From UBA1081 sp045537555 (GTDB lineage: Bacteria > Bacillota > Clostridia > Oscillospirales > Acutalibacteraceae), in assembly GCA_045537555.1 (NCBI GenBank), contig JAZSPR010000025.1, forward strand, positions 37,527-101,526: DNA of 64,000 bases, in the 5' to 3' direction. The translations under genes and the position numbers were made by a program. Shown piece after piece: positions 15,926 to 24,635 of this stretch. The notes under the pieces were generated by a model. The model was not told the origin of the DNA. It was given only the letters and a program-made list of their open reading frames with translations, and ran no database searches. Position 1 is the first letter of the stretch. Every line of letters starts with the position of its first letter.

Positions 15926-16500
15926 GCAAAATAAACATGAATCTGCCTAACAGGCTTACAGTTATCAGAATTATTCTGACTCCCGTTTTCCTGTTTTTGT
16001 TTATGGCGGAATTTATTCCTTATAATTATATTTTTTCCTTGATTGTTTTTGTTGTTGCTGCTCTTACAGATATGGCAGACGGCAAAATTGCAAGAAAGAG
16101 AAATCTTATTACAAATTTCGGTAAAATTGCAGACCCGATTGCAGATAAAATTCTCTCATCGGCTGTACTTCTCGGACTGATGCTTCTTGATATGTGCAGT
16201 ATATGGGTAGTTCTTATTATTCTGACCCGTGAATTCACCGTTTCTGCAATCAGAATCTCAGCAGCATCACAGGGTATGGTCATCCCTGCAAATATTTACG
16301 GTAAAATAAAAACGGTAATGCAGATGGTTTTCTCAATTCTTGTTTTGTTACTTCTTTCAATTCAGGGATTTTTAACTACAGAAATCCCGTATCTTAGTAT
16401 AATTGTTAATGTAATGATGTGGATTCTTGCATTTGTTACACTTTTTTCAGGTTTTATTTACATGAAAGACAGTCTGAAGGTAATTGATTTTTCAAAATAA
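15922..16500 (+). CDS. pgsA: CDP-diacylglycerol-glycerol-3-phosphate 3-phosphatidyltransferase
   Basis: 192 residues, a membrane protein with about five or six helices. It makes phosphatidylglycerol-phosphate, the committed step to phosphatidylglycerol and cardiolipin. The CDP-alcohol phosphotransferase motif D-G-x2-A-R-x8-G-x3-D-x3-D is complete in DGKIARKRNLITNFGKIADP and the following IAD (residues about 50-72). The start overlaps the rimO stop (ATGA). It is last in the recA-recX-rimO-pgsA unit. Confidence 0.95.
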   Translation: MSKINMNLPNRLTVIRIILTPVFLFLFMAEFIPYNYIFSLIVFVVAALTDMADGKIARKRNLITNFGKIADPIADKILSSAVLLGLMLLDMCSIWVVLIILTREFTVSAIRISAASQGMVIPANIYGKIKTVMQMVFSILVLLLLSIQGFLTTEIPYLSIIVNVMMWILAFVTLFSGFIYMKDSLKVIDFSK

Positions 16501-16504
16501 GATA

Positions 16505-16592
16505 AGACGGCATCGCCGTCTCAGAAAAATATCAAAAAAAGTGCTGATAAAAAAGATAATGGATATATCCGGTGAGATATATCCATTATTTT
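16505..16592 (+). terminator. Tandem hairpins ending the recA-pgsA operon
   Basis: A first short stem AGACGGC / GCCGTCT (16505-16521) is followed by a second, AT-rich stem AATGGATATATC / GATATATCCATT (16558-16587) and then ATTTTAT. The second is the likelier terminator; the T-run is imperfect. Confidence 0.6.
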
Positions 16593-16614
16593 ATGCGTTT
16601 TTCCTGATTTTCTC

Positions 16615-16643
16615 TTGTTTTTCTGTATGTTATTTGGTATAAT
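16615..16643 (+). promoter_or_regulatory. Promoter of the GH28-like gene
   Basis: TTGTTT (16615-16620), 17-bp spacer, TATAAT (16638-16643), 30 bp before the ATG at 16674. Confidence 0.7.
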
Positions 16644-16673
16644 AGAATTAATAATTGTAACGGAGGTTATTTT

Positions 16674-18311
16674 ATGCAAGTTGTTATAAAGTTCTTTTTT
16701 ACTTTATTCACTACTGTTTCTGTTTTTCTTTCAAGTTTTCTTTACCCGGCAACCATTTACCCTGCAAGTGAAAATTTTGATTTTTCAGTTCTTCAGTATC
16801 CTGATGAAGCTATCATCACCCTTGAAGAAGCAGGACTTACCGAACAGGAGCTTGTGGGCAGAGCTTCAGCTCAATTGCCCGAATATGTGCAGTCCGGCGG
16901 TTATGATGACATAAACGGCATCACTGTATCACCCTATTACACTGCAAAAATCGGTGACACTGACATACCCGTTTACGCAAGTGTAGTCTTCATACGTGCC
17001 GATGACACGGGAACACTTCATTCCTTCTCTGAAATTTATGTTGAGCCCGATAGTGAGTTTTCATTCAACATTGAACTTACAGGTGCTGATGTTACACTTA
17101 AAAATGCCATTGTTCTTCCTGCCTCACACGGTGTGGAAGCCCTTTGCAAGAATAACACGGTAACTGCATCAATAAACAAACCCGGAATTTATACTTTCCT
17201 TTTCAACGGAGCAGACCAGTATTACGGTTATACACTTTTCGTCCGTGAAAAAATTGACGAAGAAGCAGAAATCGCAGAATACATCGAAACCTACGGTGAA
17301 GATAATGTCATCGTTGTTGAAAAAGGTGTATATGAATATGATTATGTTAACTTTGTTGCAGAAAACAATCTTGTAATTTACCTCAGGGAAGGTGCTTACA
17401 TAATTGCAAATCATCTCTATGATATAAATAGCGCCGATGACGAAAATATATATTTTGAAGATACTGCATGGTATCACAACAGCATCGGACTTACAAGATA
17501 TCCGTTCCTGAATTTCTATAATTGCAACAACGTAACTCTTACCGGCAGAGGTGTCATAGACCTTACCCGTCTTGACAGACGTGAACGCCGCGGTGTGGTT
17601 TTCACAAACTGTAACAATGTCAACGTAAGCGGCATCAAAATCATCAATTCTCCCGAATGGTCCTTTATTTCATACTGCTGTGACGGTGTCAACATTGAAC
17701 AGGTTGATATCATAGGCAACAGGGGCAACTGTGACGGTTTTGCAATCTGCAACACCCACAATGCAACAATCAACAACTGTTTCGGAAGGGTTGCCGACGA
17801 TACATTTGAAGTAAAAGCACTCGGCGGAACAATGGACAGCAACAATATCACATTCAGCAACTGTATTGCCTGGGGCGGTTATGCAAGATGCTTCGGCATC
17901 ACGGGAGAAGTTAACAAAAAAATCTCAGATGTCACATTCCGTGACTGTGCGGTTATTTACCGTGACGGTGTCTGGAACAATGACAGAATCGGCTCACTTG
18001 TTGTTGTAGCTGAGCAGACAGAAGGCAGCATTGACGGAGTCCTTTTTGAAAATATTGAAATTTTCCGTGATGAAGGCAGAGCAATTCTTGTGAAAATTTA
18101 TGATGAAGAAGCAGAAAACTTTGAAATCAAAAACGTTGCTTTCAAAAACATCTCCTATACATCATATCTTCCTTCAAAAATTGCAGGTACGGGCAACAAA
18201 ACAAATACTGTACAGGTGGATCTTGAAAACATTAGCGTGCTCGGAAAAAAACTTTCCTATCCTTCATTAATGTTAAATATCGGCATATACAGTGATGTAA
18301 CAATACATTAA
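16674..18311 (+). CDS. Secreted GH28-like right-handed beta-helix glycosidase
   Basis: 545 residues. Residues 1-25 are a signal peptide or anchor. A beta-sandwich-like N-terminal region runs to about 190, then a parallel beta-helix with many Asn ladders (NFYNCNNVTLTGRGVIDL). The polygalacturonase/rhamnogalacturonase signature is recognisable but diverged: NCDGFAICN (D354) and VADDTFEVK (D375, D376) supply the three acidic residues, and ARCFGITGE replaces the usual RGHGI segment. It likely acts on a pectin-like or other uronic-acid or rhamnose glycan outside the cell. The substrate is not predictable. It stands alone between a promoter and a bidirectional terminator. CGGAGG precedes the start. 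Confidence 0.72.
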   Translation: MQVVIKFFFTLFTTVSVFLSSFLYPATIYPASENFDFSVLQYPDEAIITLEEAGLTEQELVGRASAQLPEYVQSGGYDDINGITVSPYYTAKIGDTDIPVYASVVFIRADDTGTLHSFSEIYVEPDSEFSFNIELTGADVTLKNAIVLPASHGVEALCKNNTVTASINKPGIYTFLFNGADQYYGYTLFVREKIDEEAEIAEYIETYGEDNVIVVEKGVYEYDYVNFVAENNLVIYLREGAYIIANHLYDINSADDENIYFEDTAWYHNSIGLTRYPFLNFYNCNNVTLTGRGVIDLTRLDRRERRGVVFTNCNNVNVSGIKIINSPEWSFISYCCDGVNIEQVDIIGNRGNCDGFAICNTHNATINNCFGRVADDTFEVKALGGTMDSNNITFSNCIAWGGYARCFGITGEVNKKISDVTFRDCAVIYRDGVWNNDRIGSLVVVAEQTEGSIDGVLFENIEIFRDEGRAILVKIYDEEAENFEIKNVAFKNISYTSYLPSKIAGTGNKTNTVQVDLENISVLGKKLSYPSLMLNIGIYSDVTIH

Positions 18312-18315
18312 ACCA

Positions 18316-18349
18316 AAAACGGTCGCCGCAGGCATACGGCGACCGTTTT
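18316..18349. terminator. Bidirectional terminator
   Basis: GC-rich stem ACGGTCGCCG / CGGCGACCGT (18319-18328, 18337-18346) with an A-run before and a T-run after, between convergent genes. Confidence 0.85.
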
Positions 18350-18350
18350 C

Positions 18351-18956
18351 TTATGCAAAAAATTCATTTTCAATATCAGCACACATTGCGTGATAAACGG
18401 GTAGAGTCAGCTCCTGAATACGAAATGTTTCTTTTTCGGGAATTTTAATTGTGAAATCTGAAATTTCAGAGAGTTTTGAATTATTGCAACCGGTTATTGA
18501 TATAACTTTCATTCCTTTATTTTTTGCAACTTCGGCTGCTGCAACAACATTTTTTGAATTTCCTGATGTTGAGAGTGCAATAAGTACATCATCTTTCTGT
18601 CCTAATACAAAAACCTGCTGTGCAAACATCATTTCAGCTGAATTATCATTGATAACAGCAGTTGAAAGTGCGGAAAAAGATGTAAGAGGAATGCAGGGTA
18701 GACCGTACTGAAGTAAATCGGCATAATCTCCGTAAATTATTTTGTCAGAATCACACAGTTCTCTTTTCAGAAGAAAACCTTTCATAAGTTCACCTGCAAT
18801 ATGCTCACTGTCAGCTGCGGAGCCTCCGTTTCCGCATATAAGGAATTTGTTTCCGTTTCTGAAAGCATCAATTATGAGTTCTGTTGAATTTTCAATTGTT
18901 GATTTTAACTCTGAAAGAGAAGGATAATTATTTATAAGAATATCAATATATTTCAT
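18351..18956 (-). CDS. SIS-domain isomerase, GmhA-like
   Basis: 201 residues from the ATG at 18956, chosen because AAAGGTG is 7 nt upstream; a GTG three codons earlier sits inside that site. The signature CGNGGSAADSEHIAGEL and LSTSGNSKNVVAAAEVAK match phosphoheptose isomerases (sedoheptulose-7-phosphate to D-glycero-D-manno-heptose-7-phosphate). No other heptose genes are nearby, so the true sugar phosphate is uncertain; an N-acetylmuramate-6-phosphate- or gluconate-type substrate cannot be excluded. Divergent from the GH95-like gene, each with a clear promoter, suggesting joint use in sugar catabolism. Confidence 0.75.
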   Translation of the reverse strand: MKYIDILINNYPSLSELKSTIENSTELIIDAFRNGNKFLICGNGGSAADSEHIAGELMKGFLLKRELCDSDKIIYGDYADLLQYGLPCIPLTSFSALSTAVINDNSAEMMFAQQVFVLGQKDDVLIALSTSGNSKNVVAAAEVAKNKGMKVISITGCNNSKLSEISDFTIKIPEKETFRIQELTLPVYHAMCADIENEFFA

Positions 18957-18972
18957 TTTTATCACCTTTTAT

Positions 18973-19001
18973 ATAATATAATTTATTTCCCCATAATTCA
19001 A
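18973..19001 (-). promoter_or_regulatory. Promoter of the SIS isomerase gene
   Basis: Minus strand TTGAAT (19001-18996), 17-bp spacer, TATTAT (18978-18973). Confidence 0.6.
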
Positions 19002-19019
19002 GTATTTTCTTCCATTTGC

Positions 19020-19048
19020 TTGATATTGCAGTTAAAAAAATGTATAAT
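19020..19048 (+). promoter_or_regulatory. Promoter of the GH95-like gene
   Basis: TTGATA (19020-19025), 17-bp spacer, TATAAT (19043-19048), 20 bp before the ATG. Its -35 is 18 bp from that of the divergent promoter, so a single regulator bound between them could control both. Confidence 0.65.
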
Positions 19049-19068
19049 TATGAGGTGGTGATTGATTT

Positions 19069-21162
19069 ATGAATACATATTTTAATGAAATAACAAAGAA
19101 ACCGGAACCGTGTGAAAACGGAAAAATACTTTATAAAATCCCTTTCGGTGCCTATACGGGCAACGGTGACCTCGGCATTGTTTTTGATGACGATGATGAC
19201 GGATTTATTATACATATTTCAAAATGTGACTTCTGGAAATTTACTCCCGGAGCTCATAAAGACGGCGGAATTAAAACGGTAGGTAATTTAAGATTTAAAA
19301 ATATTGACCTGTCAGAATACAATGTAAAGCAATATTTTGACCGTGGTTTTTTTGAATGCAGATTCTCTGACACAGATATGGAAATTTTTGTAGCCCCTGA
19401 AAACTTCATATATATTCAGCTGACTGCACCTGATAACGGCAAATTCCCCGAATTGGACATTGAATTACCCGATACATGCGGTTCACGAAACTTCACATTC
19501 AATGATATGGGGCTTAAATGGAGCCTCAGAAAGTTTGACGGCAAAGAAGTTGTAAGAGAATCTGCTGTAACAGTTTGTCTTAAAAGGCTTAGTACAACAA
19601 GAAATGACGGTTACAAAACTGTTCGTTACTGTATTTCTGTTGTAACAAATTTTGATGATGAACAATATGTCAGCCGCGGAATTGATATGGTAGCTCATTG
19701 TGATTATGATAAAGATAAAACAAGGACCGAAAAAAAATGGAAAAACTTTTTTTCTCAGTCAAAGGTCACATTACCCGATAAAGAAATTGAAAAAAGATAT
19801 AATGCAAGTCTTTATCTTCTTGCATGCTGTATGGGAAATAAAGCATTTCCTCCCGGATTATTCGGCAATTTTGTAACTGACGATTTCTTCCCGTGGGCAG
19901 GGGACTATCATCTCAACTATAACTATGAAGCACCTTATTATTGTGTATTTACATCCAATCATCCTGAACTTTTTGACGGATATATGACTCCTGTCAATGA
20001 AATGATTGTAAAAGGATATGACTTTGCAAAGCTTTTTAACTGTAAAGGGATTGCCTTTCCCGTAAGCTTTGGTCCGAAAGCTCTTGACCTTTACACTCAG
20101 AAAGACTGCAAAGAACACGGCATCCTTTTTTTAGGTCAGAAAAGTCATGCGGCATATACCTGCATAATCCCTATAATGCATTGGTTTTCAACATATGACA
20201 AGGAATATGCACTCAATAATTATTATGATTTTGTTATCGGTACGGCTCAGTTCTGGGAGGATTATCTCATAAAACAAAAAGGCAGATATGTTATAAAAAA
20301 TGATGCTGTTCATGAGATTCCTTATTATAGAGGTGAAAAGTTCAATTACTTTACACACAAAGGGCAGATTGAAGCCGTAAACGGTATTTTTTCACTCGGT
20401 GCAGTTAAGCTTCTTTTCAAAGCATGCATCGATATGTCTGCTGAACTCGGTAAAAATACAGACAAAATCAATCAATGGCAGGAAATTCTTGATAATATGA
20501 GTGACTTCCCGACCTGTATTAAAAAGGGGAAAAGATGTTTCAGATATTCAAAAAAGGGCTTAAGATGGCGTGATGATAATTCTGTTATAATTCAGCATAT
20601 TTACCCTGCATCTCAGGTCGGCCTTTCTTCTGATAAGAAAACCCTTAAAATTGCACACAATACATATTTTATCAATGACAGAAGACTTGACGATAACGGG
20701 TCAAATTCATATCTTCCTGCAGGTGCGAGAATCGGAATTAACCCTTCTTATATTATGGAAGGTATCAGAGATAATATTAAAGAGTTTGGTCTTCCTAATA
20801 TGCTTTTCAGACATCACGGAGGCGGAATCGAACATCTTACAACAATTCCTTCTACAATTAATGAAATGCTGATGCAGAGCCATGAAAAGGTTATAAGACT
20901 TTTTCCGTGCTGGGATAAAACTCAGGATGCTTCTTTTGAAAATTTACGTGCAGACGGTGCATTTCTTGTTTCTTCTGAACTTAAAAAAGGTAAGATTGAG
21001 TCACTGACGGTTCACAGCCTTAACGGAAGAGAATGTGTTGTTGAATGTAATGATGTGAAATCAATTATCCGTGAAAGTGATAAGAAAAAAATCAAATTCA
21101 CTAAAAAAGACGGCATTGTAAAATTTAAAACTGATGCTGACTGTAAATATATTCTGATATAA
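19069..21162 (+). CDS. Glycoside hydrolase, GH95-like (alpha/alpha)6-barrel
   Basis: 697 residues without a signal peptide, hence cytoplasmic. The N-terminal beta domain (about 1-230) is followed by an (alpha/alpha)6 barrel with WAGDYHLNYNYEAPYY at about 280-295, and by a C-terminal beta domain with INEMLMQSHEKVIRLFPCW, the segment that in GH95 reads EMLLQS...LLPALP. GH95 enzymes are alpha-L-fucosidases or galactosidases; clan relatives act on other sugars. Substrate is not assigned. GAGGTGGTG lies before the ATG. The neighbouring SIS isomerase and the later sialidase point to use of imported glycans. Confidence 0.65.
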   Translation: MNTYFNEITKKPEPCENGKILYKIPFGAYTGNGDLGIVFDDDDDGFIIHISKCDFWKFTPGAHKDGGIKTVGNLRFKNIDLSEYNVKQYFDRGFFECRFSDTDMEIFVAPENFIYIQLTAPDNGKFPELDIELPDTCGSRNFTFNDMGLKWSLRKFDGKEVVRESAVTVCLKRLSTTRNDGYKTVRYCISVVTNFDDEQYVSRGIDMVAHCDYDKDKTRTEKKWKNFFSQSKVTLPDKEIEKRYNASLYLLACCMGNKAFPPGLFGNFVTDDFFPWAGDYHLNYNYEAPYYCVFTSNHPELFDGYMTPVNEMIVKGYDFAKLFNCKGIAFPVSFGPKALDLYTQKDCKEHGILFLGQKSHAAYTCIIPIMHWFSTYDKEYALNNYYDFVIGTAQFWEDYLIKQKGRYVIKNDAVHEIPYYRGEKFNYFTHKGQIEAVNGIFSLGAVKLLFKACIDMSAELGKNTDKINQWQEILDNMSDFPTCIKKGKRCFRYSKKGLRWRDDNSVIIQHIYPASQVGLSSDKKTLKIAHNTYFINDRRLDDNGSNSYLPAGARIGINPSYIMEGIRDNIKEFGLPNMLFRHHGGGIEHLTTIPSTINEMLMQSHEKVIRLFPCWDKTQDASFENLRADGAFLVSSELKKGKIESLTVHSLNGRECVVECNDVKSIIRESDKKKIKFTKKDGIVKFKTDADCKYILI

Positions 21163-21165
21163 AAA

Positions 21166-21200
21166 TTTCACCCGATGAGTTTCTCTCATCGGGTGTTAAT
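21166..21200. terminator. Terminator between convergent genes
   Basis: Stem CACCCGATGAG (21169-21179) / CTCATCGGGTG (21185-21195), loop TTTCT, preceded by AAAAATTT and followed by TTAAT. More convincing for the minus strand (A-run on the left) than for the plus strand. Confidence 0.7.
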
Positions 21201-21201
21201 A

Positions 21202-22578
21202 TTATCCGTATAATGATGTGTTGATTTTGTATGTGAGATTTGCGATGTTTGTAAACGGAGTTTTGTCATAACTACGGCTTGTGTTTACAGATGTGTAAAT
21301 AACAAGAACATAGGGCACTTTTGTTTCTATGATAGCACAATCGTGATAACCGACTGTAGCGCTGCCGCCGCTTCCTGATTTTCTCATTACATTTACGTTG
21401 CTCGGGATTCCGTTACGGATAAGGGGAGAAGTGTTTGAATTTGAAAGATGTGTGAAGAATTCCTTCTTGTATTTTCCGTTGTAATTGTAAATATCAAGGA
21501 ATAATTTTGTCATTTCTCTTGCAGATGTTTCGCCGAAAATGTAACCGTCAAGTCTTAAATCAGCACCGAGTTTTTTTGCGTTTTCATTGAATATATCTGT
21601 TCCGAAATAATCAAACAACATCTGATATGCAACGTTGTCGCTGTTTCTGATGCAGTAATAAAGAATTTCTCTGATTGTGAAAGGAGTTCCTGCGCTGTAG
21701 CTTGAAAGGTAGTGTCCCATCCATCTGTTTCGCTGGCTGTTCTGAAGATAGAGAACTTTATCAAGTGAAATATTATTTTCTTCCATATAAACAAGCATAC
21801 TCTTTACAAACGGTGCTTTGACAGTACATTGAGTTCTGAAAACTTTATTACTTTTATACTGGATATAATATTCTTCGTTTATATCTGTAAAGTAGAAAGT
21901 TACAACACTTCCGTAATTTGAACATAAGTTTTCAAGTTGTTTAATCAGGGGAAACACATTTTCATCGGTTATGTTTGTTGAAAAACCTGAAAGGTAGGGT
22001 TTGTATGTTGCTGAATTGCCGTATTTTGAATAAATGGTTGTTGTGCTTGCATTTTTTGCATCGGGGCAGGGAATGATTTTATCAAGTTTTGCAGACATTC
22101 TGAGTGTCAGTCTTGCATCCTGAGCATTTACGACTTTGTTTGAATTAATGTCTGCAAGAACGCATTGCTGTTCTGTGAAAGTTATCTGTTTTGCGCTGAA
22201 TTTCAGAACACTTCTTGCATCTGCCGCAGTAAGATAACCGTCTTTGTTTACATCACCTTTGTAATAACCGTCGGGAAGCTTTGAGGGATTCTTATTTACG
22301 GTTGAGGGTTCAGGCTTTGTTGTTGTTTCGGGCTGTTTTGTAGTTGTTTCAGGAGCTTTTGTGGTTGTTTCAGGTGCTATTGTTGTAGTTTCAGCTTCCT
22401 TGGTTGTTGTTTCCGGTTCAGTTGTTGTTTCTGCATCTGATTCTGATTCAAGCTCCGAAAATACTTCTGTCAGCTTTTCTGTGAGGATTTTATCAGTATC
22501 CTCGGGTTCAGCACTTACAACAATAAAAGTTGATACAGTGAGTATTACTGCAAGTGCAAATGCAATAATTTTTTTCAT
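21202..22578 (-). CDS. Secreted beta-lactamase-fold protein with dockerin-like domain and Ser-to-Cys nucleophile
   Basis: 458 residues. Signal peptide 1-23; Thr/Pro/Glu linker about 50-92 (repeated ETTTK); dockerin-like pair of calcium loops at about 107-165 (DVNKDGYLTAADA and DINSNKVVNAQDA); a catalytic-type domain from about 200 resembling class A beta-lactamase/PBP hydrolases. Motifs: SDN (313-315) and KSG (400-402) are intact, but SxxK reads CTVK (251-254; TGT for Cys). The class A Glu166 motif is not evident. It may be a cysteine-nucleophile hydrolase or an inactive binder. The ATG overlaps the mnmA stop (TAATG), so it is expressed with nadA-mnmA. Confidence 0.75.
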   Translation of the reverse strand: MKKIIAFALAVILTVSTFIVVSAEPEDTDKILTEKLTEVFSELESESDAETTTEPETTTKEAETTTIAPETTTKAPETTTKQPETTTKPEPSTVNKNPSKLPDGYYKGDVNKDGYLTAADARSVLKFSAKQITFTEQQCVLADINSNKVVNAQDARLTLRMSAKLDKIIPCPDAKNASTTTIYSKYGNSATYKPYLSGFSTNITDENVFPLIKQLENLCSNYGSVVTFYFTDINEEYYIQYKSNKVFRTQCTVKAPFVKSMLVYMEENNISLDKVLYLQNSQRNRWMGHYLSSYSAGTPFTIREILYYCIRNSDNVAYQMLFDYFGTDIFNENAKKLGADLRLDGYIFGETSAREMTKLFLDIYNYNGKYKKEFFTHLSNSNTSPLIRNGIPSNVNVMRKSGSGGSATVGYHDCAIIETKVPYVLVIYTSVNTSRSYDKTPFTNIANLTYKINTSLYG

Positions 22579-23654
22579 TAATATTTCTCCTTTGTATTTA
22601 TTAATCCGCCGCCGAGAACTTTTTCGTTGTCATATAAAACAACAGACTGACCGTCAGTCGGTGCTCTTTGCGGTGAATCAAAAATAATTTTTACGGTATT
22701 TTCATTTATCTGATAAGCTGTTGCTTCACAGCCTTTATGAGCGTATCTGATTTTTGCAACGCATCTTAACGGTTCATTGAATCCCTGAACAGCCATGAAA
22801 TTGAAGTTATCGGCAATAATTTCTTTTTCATAAAGCAGTTCATCTGATGATAATGTAACGGTATTTGAACGTAAATCTTTCTGTTTGACATAAGCAGGGT
22901 AGCCCAGAGCTATACCGAGTCCTTTTCTCTGACCGATTGTATAATTTATGAGACCTTTATGTTTTCCGAGAACATTACCTTCTGTATCAATAAACTTACC
23001 GTTCGGATAAGTTTTATTGGTATGCCTTTTTATAAATGATGCATAATCGCCGTCAGGGATAAAGCAGATATCCTGACTGTCGCCTTTTTTTGCATTTACA
23101 AAATTATTGGTTTCGGCAATTTCACGTGCTTCTTCTTTGGTTATCTGAGCTAACGGGAAACAGAGTCTGCTGAGTTGTTCCTGAGTCAATGAATATAAAA
23201 CATAACTCTGGTCTTTTTTTTCATCGGCAGCTTTTTTTATGTAATATCTGCCGTTTTCAAAGCCGATATCGGCATAATGACCCGTAACTGTAACATCAAA
23301 ACCGAGTTTTTCTGCAATTTCGGTAAGAAGCCTGAATTTTATATGCCTGTTACATTCTACACACGGATTGGGTGTTCCGCCTTTTTCATAAACGGAGACA
23401 AAGTTGTTTATAACATATTTTCTGAATTCTTCCGATGCATCATATTCCATAAAAGGAATACCAACAGTTTTGCAGACATTTTCTGCATCACGGATGTCTT
23501 TATCGCCATCTTCAATATCAAAACCGAATAATTTATCTGTTTTATCAAACATGCGGAAAGTGATGCCCGTGCAGTCATAACCTTTCTGTTTCATCAGGAA
23601 AGCCGTGACTGAGCTGTCAATTCCGCCGCTCATTGCAATAAGTGCTTTTTTCAT
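22578..23654 (-). CDS. mnmA: tRNA-specific 2-thiouridylase MnmA
   Basis: 358 residues. MnmA puts sulfur on U34 of Lys, Glu and Gln tRNAs. The PP-loop AMSGGIDSSV is near the N-terminus, and both catalytic cysteines sit in their family settings, NPCVECNRHIKF and GDSQDICFIPDGDYASF; GLGIALGYPAYV is also typical. The start is 2 bp past the nadA stop and its own stop overlaps the next ATG. A cysteine desulfurase gene, often next to mnmA, is absent here. Confidence 0.95.
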   Translation of the reverse strand: MKKALIAMSGGIDSSVTAFLMKQKGYDCTGITFRMFDKTDKLFGFDIEDGDKDIRDAENVCKTVGIPFMEYDASEEFRKYVINNFVSVYEKGGTPNPCVECNRHIKFRLLTEIAEKLGFDVTVTGHYADIGFENGRYYIKKAADEKKDQSYVLYSLTQEQLSRLCFPLAQITKEEAREIAETNNFVNAKKGDSQDICFIPDGDYASFIKRHTNKTYPNGKFIDTEGNVLGKHKGLINYTIGQRKGLGIALGYPAYVKQKDLRSNTVTLSSDELLYEKEIIADNFNFMAVQGFNEPLRCVAKIRYAHKGCEATAYQINENTVKIIFDSPQRAPTDGQSVVLYDNEKVLGGGLINTKEKY

Positions 23655-23656
23655 AT

Positions 23657-24571
23657 TCAGCCCAGCTCAATCATTTTGTTTATGCATTTAACGGCTTTTT
23701 CAATCGTTTCATCGCTGAGAATAATTTCCTCACCGCCGTTACCTGCAATTGTGTTGTAAACATCAGAGATTGTTGTGAGCTTCATATCATTGCAGATAAG
23801 GTTTTTTGACATAACATAAAACTTTTTGTCGGGACACATTATCTGTAAATGCTGAACGATGCTGTTTTCTGTACCGATAATGAATTCCTTTGCATCGGAT
23901 GTCTTTGCAAAATTCATTATATCTGCAGTAGACCCTGCAAAATCAGCAAGTGCGGTTACTTCTTTTCTGCATTCGGGGTGAACAAGAAGAAGCGCATCGG
24001 GATGTTTTTTCTTTGCTTCAAGTGCTTCCTCTTTTGTGATAGCTGCATGAACAGGACAACCGCCGTTTAGAAGTTTTACATTTTTTTCAGGGCAGTTTTC
24101 GGCAACAAATGCACCGAGGTTGCAATCGGGAATAAAAAGTATATCCTTTTCGGGCATGTTTTTAACTATTTTTACAGCCGAAGATGATGTTACGCATACA
24201 TCACATACTGTTTTGAGGTCGGTTGTTGTGTTGATGTAAGCCACAACTGCATAGCCCTTGTATTCATCATCCCTGAGCTTCTGAATATATTCTTTTGAAA
24301 ACTGTTCTGCCATGGGGCAACCTGCATCAGGATTTGCAAGAAAAACATTTTTATCGGGTGAGAGAAGCTTTGCGGTTTCTGCCATAAAACGGACTCCGCA
24401 CATGAGAATATTCTGATTGCCGATGCCTTTTGCTTTTACACTCAAAGCATAGGAATCACCCGTAAAATCAGCAATATCAAGAATATCTTCACTCTGGTAA
24501 CTGTGTGCAAGTATGCAAAAATCTTTCTCTTTTTTTAATCTGAGAATTTCCTTCTGAATATCGGCTAACAT
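23657..24571 (-). CDS. nadA: Quinolinate synthase
   Basis: 304 residues. NadA condenses iminoaspartate with dihydroxyacetone phosphate to quinolinate in de novo NAD synthesis, using a [4Fe-4S] cluster. The three cluster cysteines are recognisable in MCGVRFMAE, HPECRKEV and ICNDMKL. SSSAVKIV and TENSIVQHL are also typical. NadB and NadC, usually in the same operon in clostridia, are not adjacent; here nadA leads an operon with mnmA and a secreted hydrolase. AAGAGGTG precedes the ATG. NrtR or NiaR operators are not obvious. Confidence 0.94.
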   Translation of the reverse strand: MLADIQKEILRLKKEKDFCILAHSYQSEDILDIADFTGDSYALSVKAKGIGNQNILMCGVRFMAETAKLLSPDKNVFLANPDAGCPMAEQFSKEYIQKLRDDEYKGYAVVAYINTTTDLKTVCDVCVTSSSAVKIVKNMPEKDILFIPDCNLGAFVAENCPEKNVKLLNGGCPVHAAITKEEALEAKKKHPDALLLVHPECRKEVTALADFAGSTADIMNFAKTSDAKEFIIGTENSIVQHLQIMCPDKKFYVMSKNLICNDMKLTTISDVYNTIAGNGGEEIILSDETIEKAVKCINKMIELG

Positions 24572-24604
24572 GCAGTTTACACCTCTTTAAAACATATCTC
24601 AATC

Positions 24605-24633
24605 ATTATATAACTTAGTTTAAGAGTTGTCAA
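24605..24633 (-). promoter_or_regulatory. Perfect consensus promoter of nadA-mnmA
   Basis: Minus strand TTGACA (24633-24628), 17-bp spacer, TATAAT (24610-24605): an exact sigma-A consensus, 34 bp before the nadA ATG and touching the end of the upstream gene. Confidence 0.85.
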
Positions 24634-24635
24634 TT

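Noticed and set aside
16505..16521. Short hairpin AGACGGC/GCCGTCT as the operon terminator
   Set aside because: It has no T-run; the larger stem downstream is the better candidate, so both were reported together.
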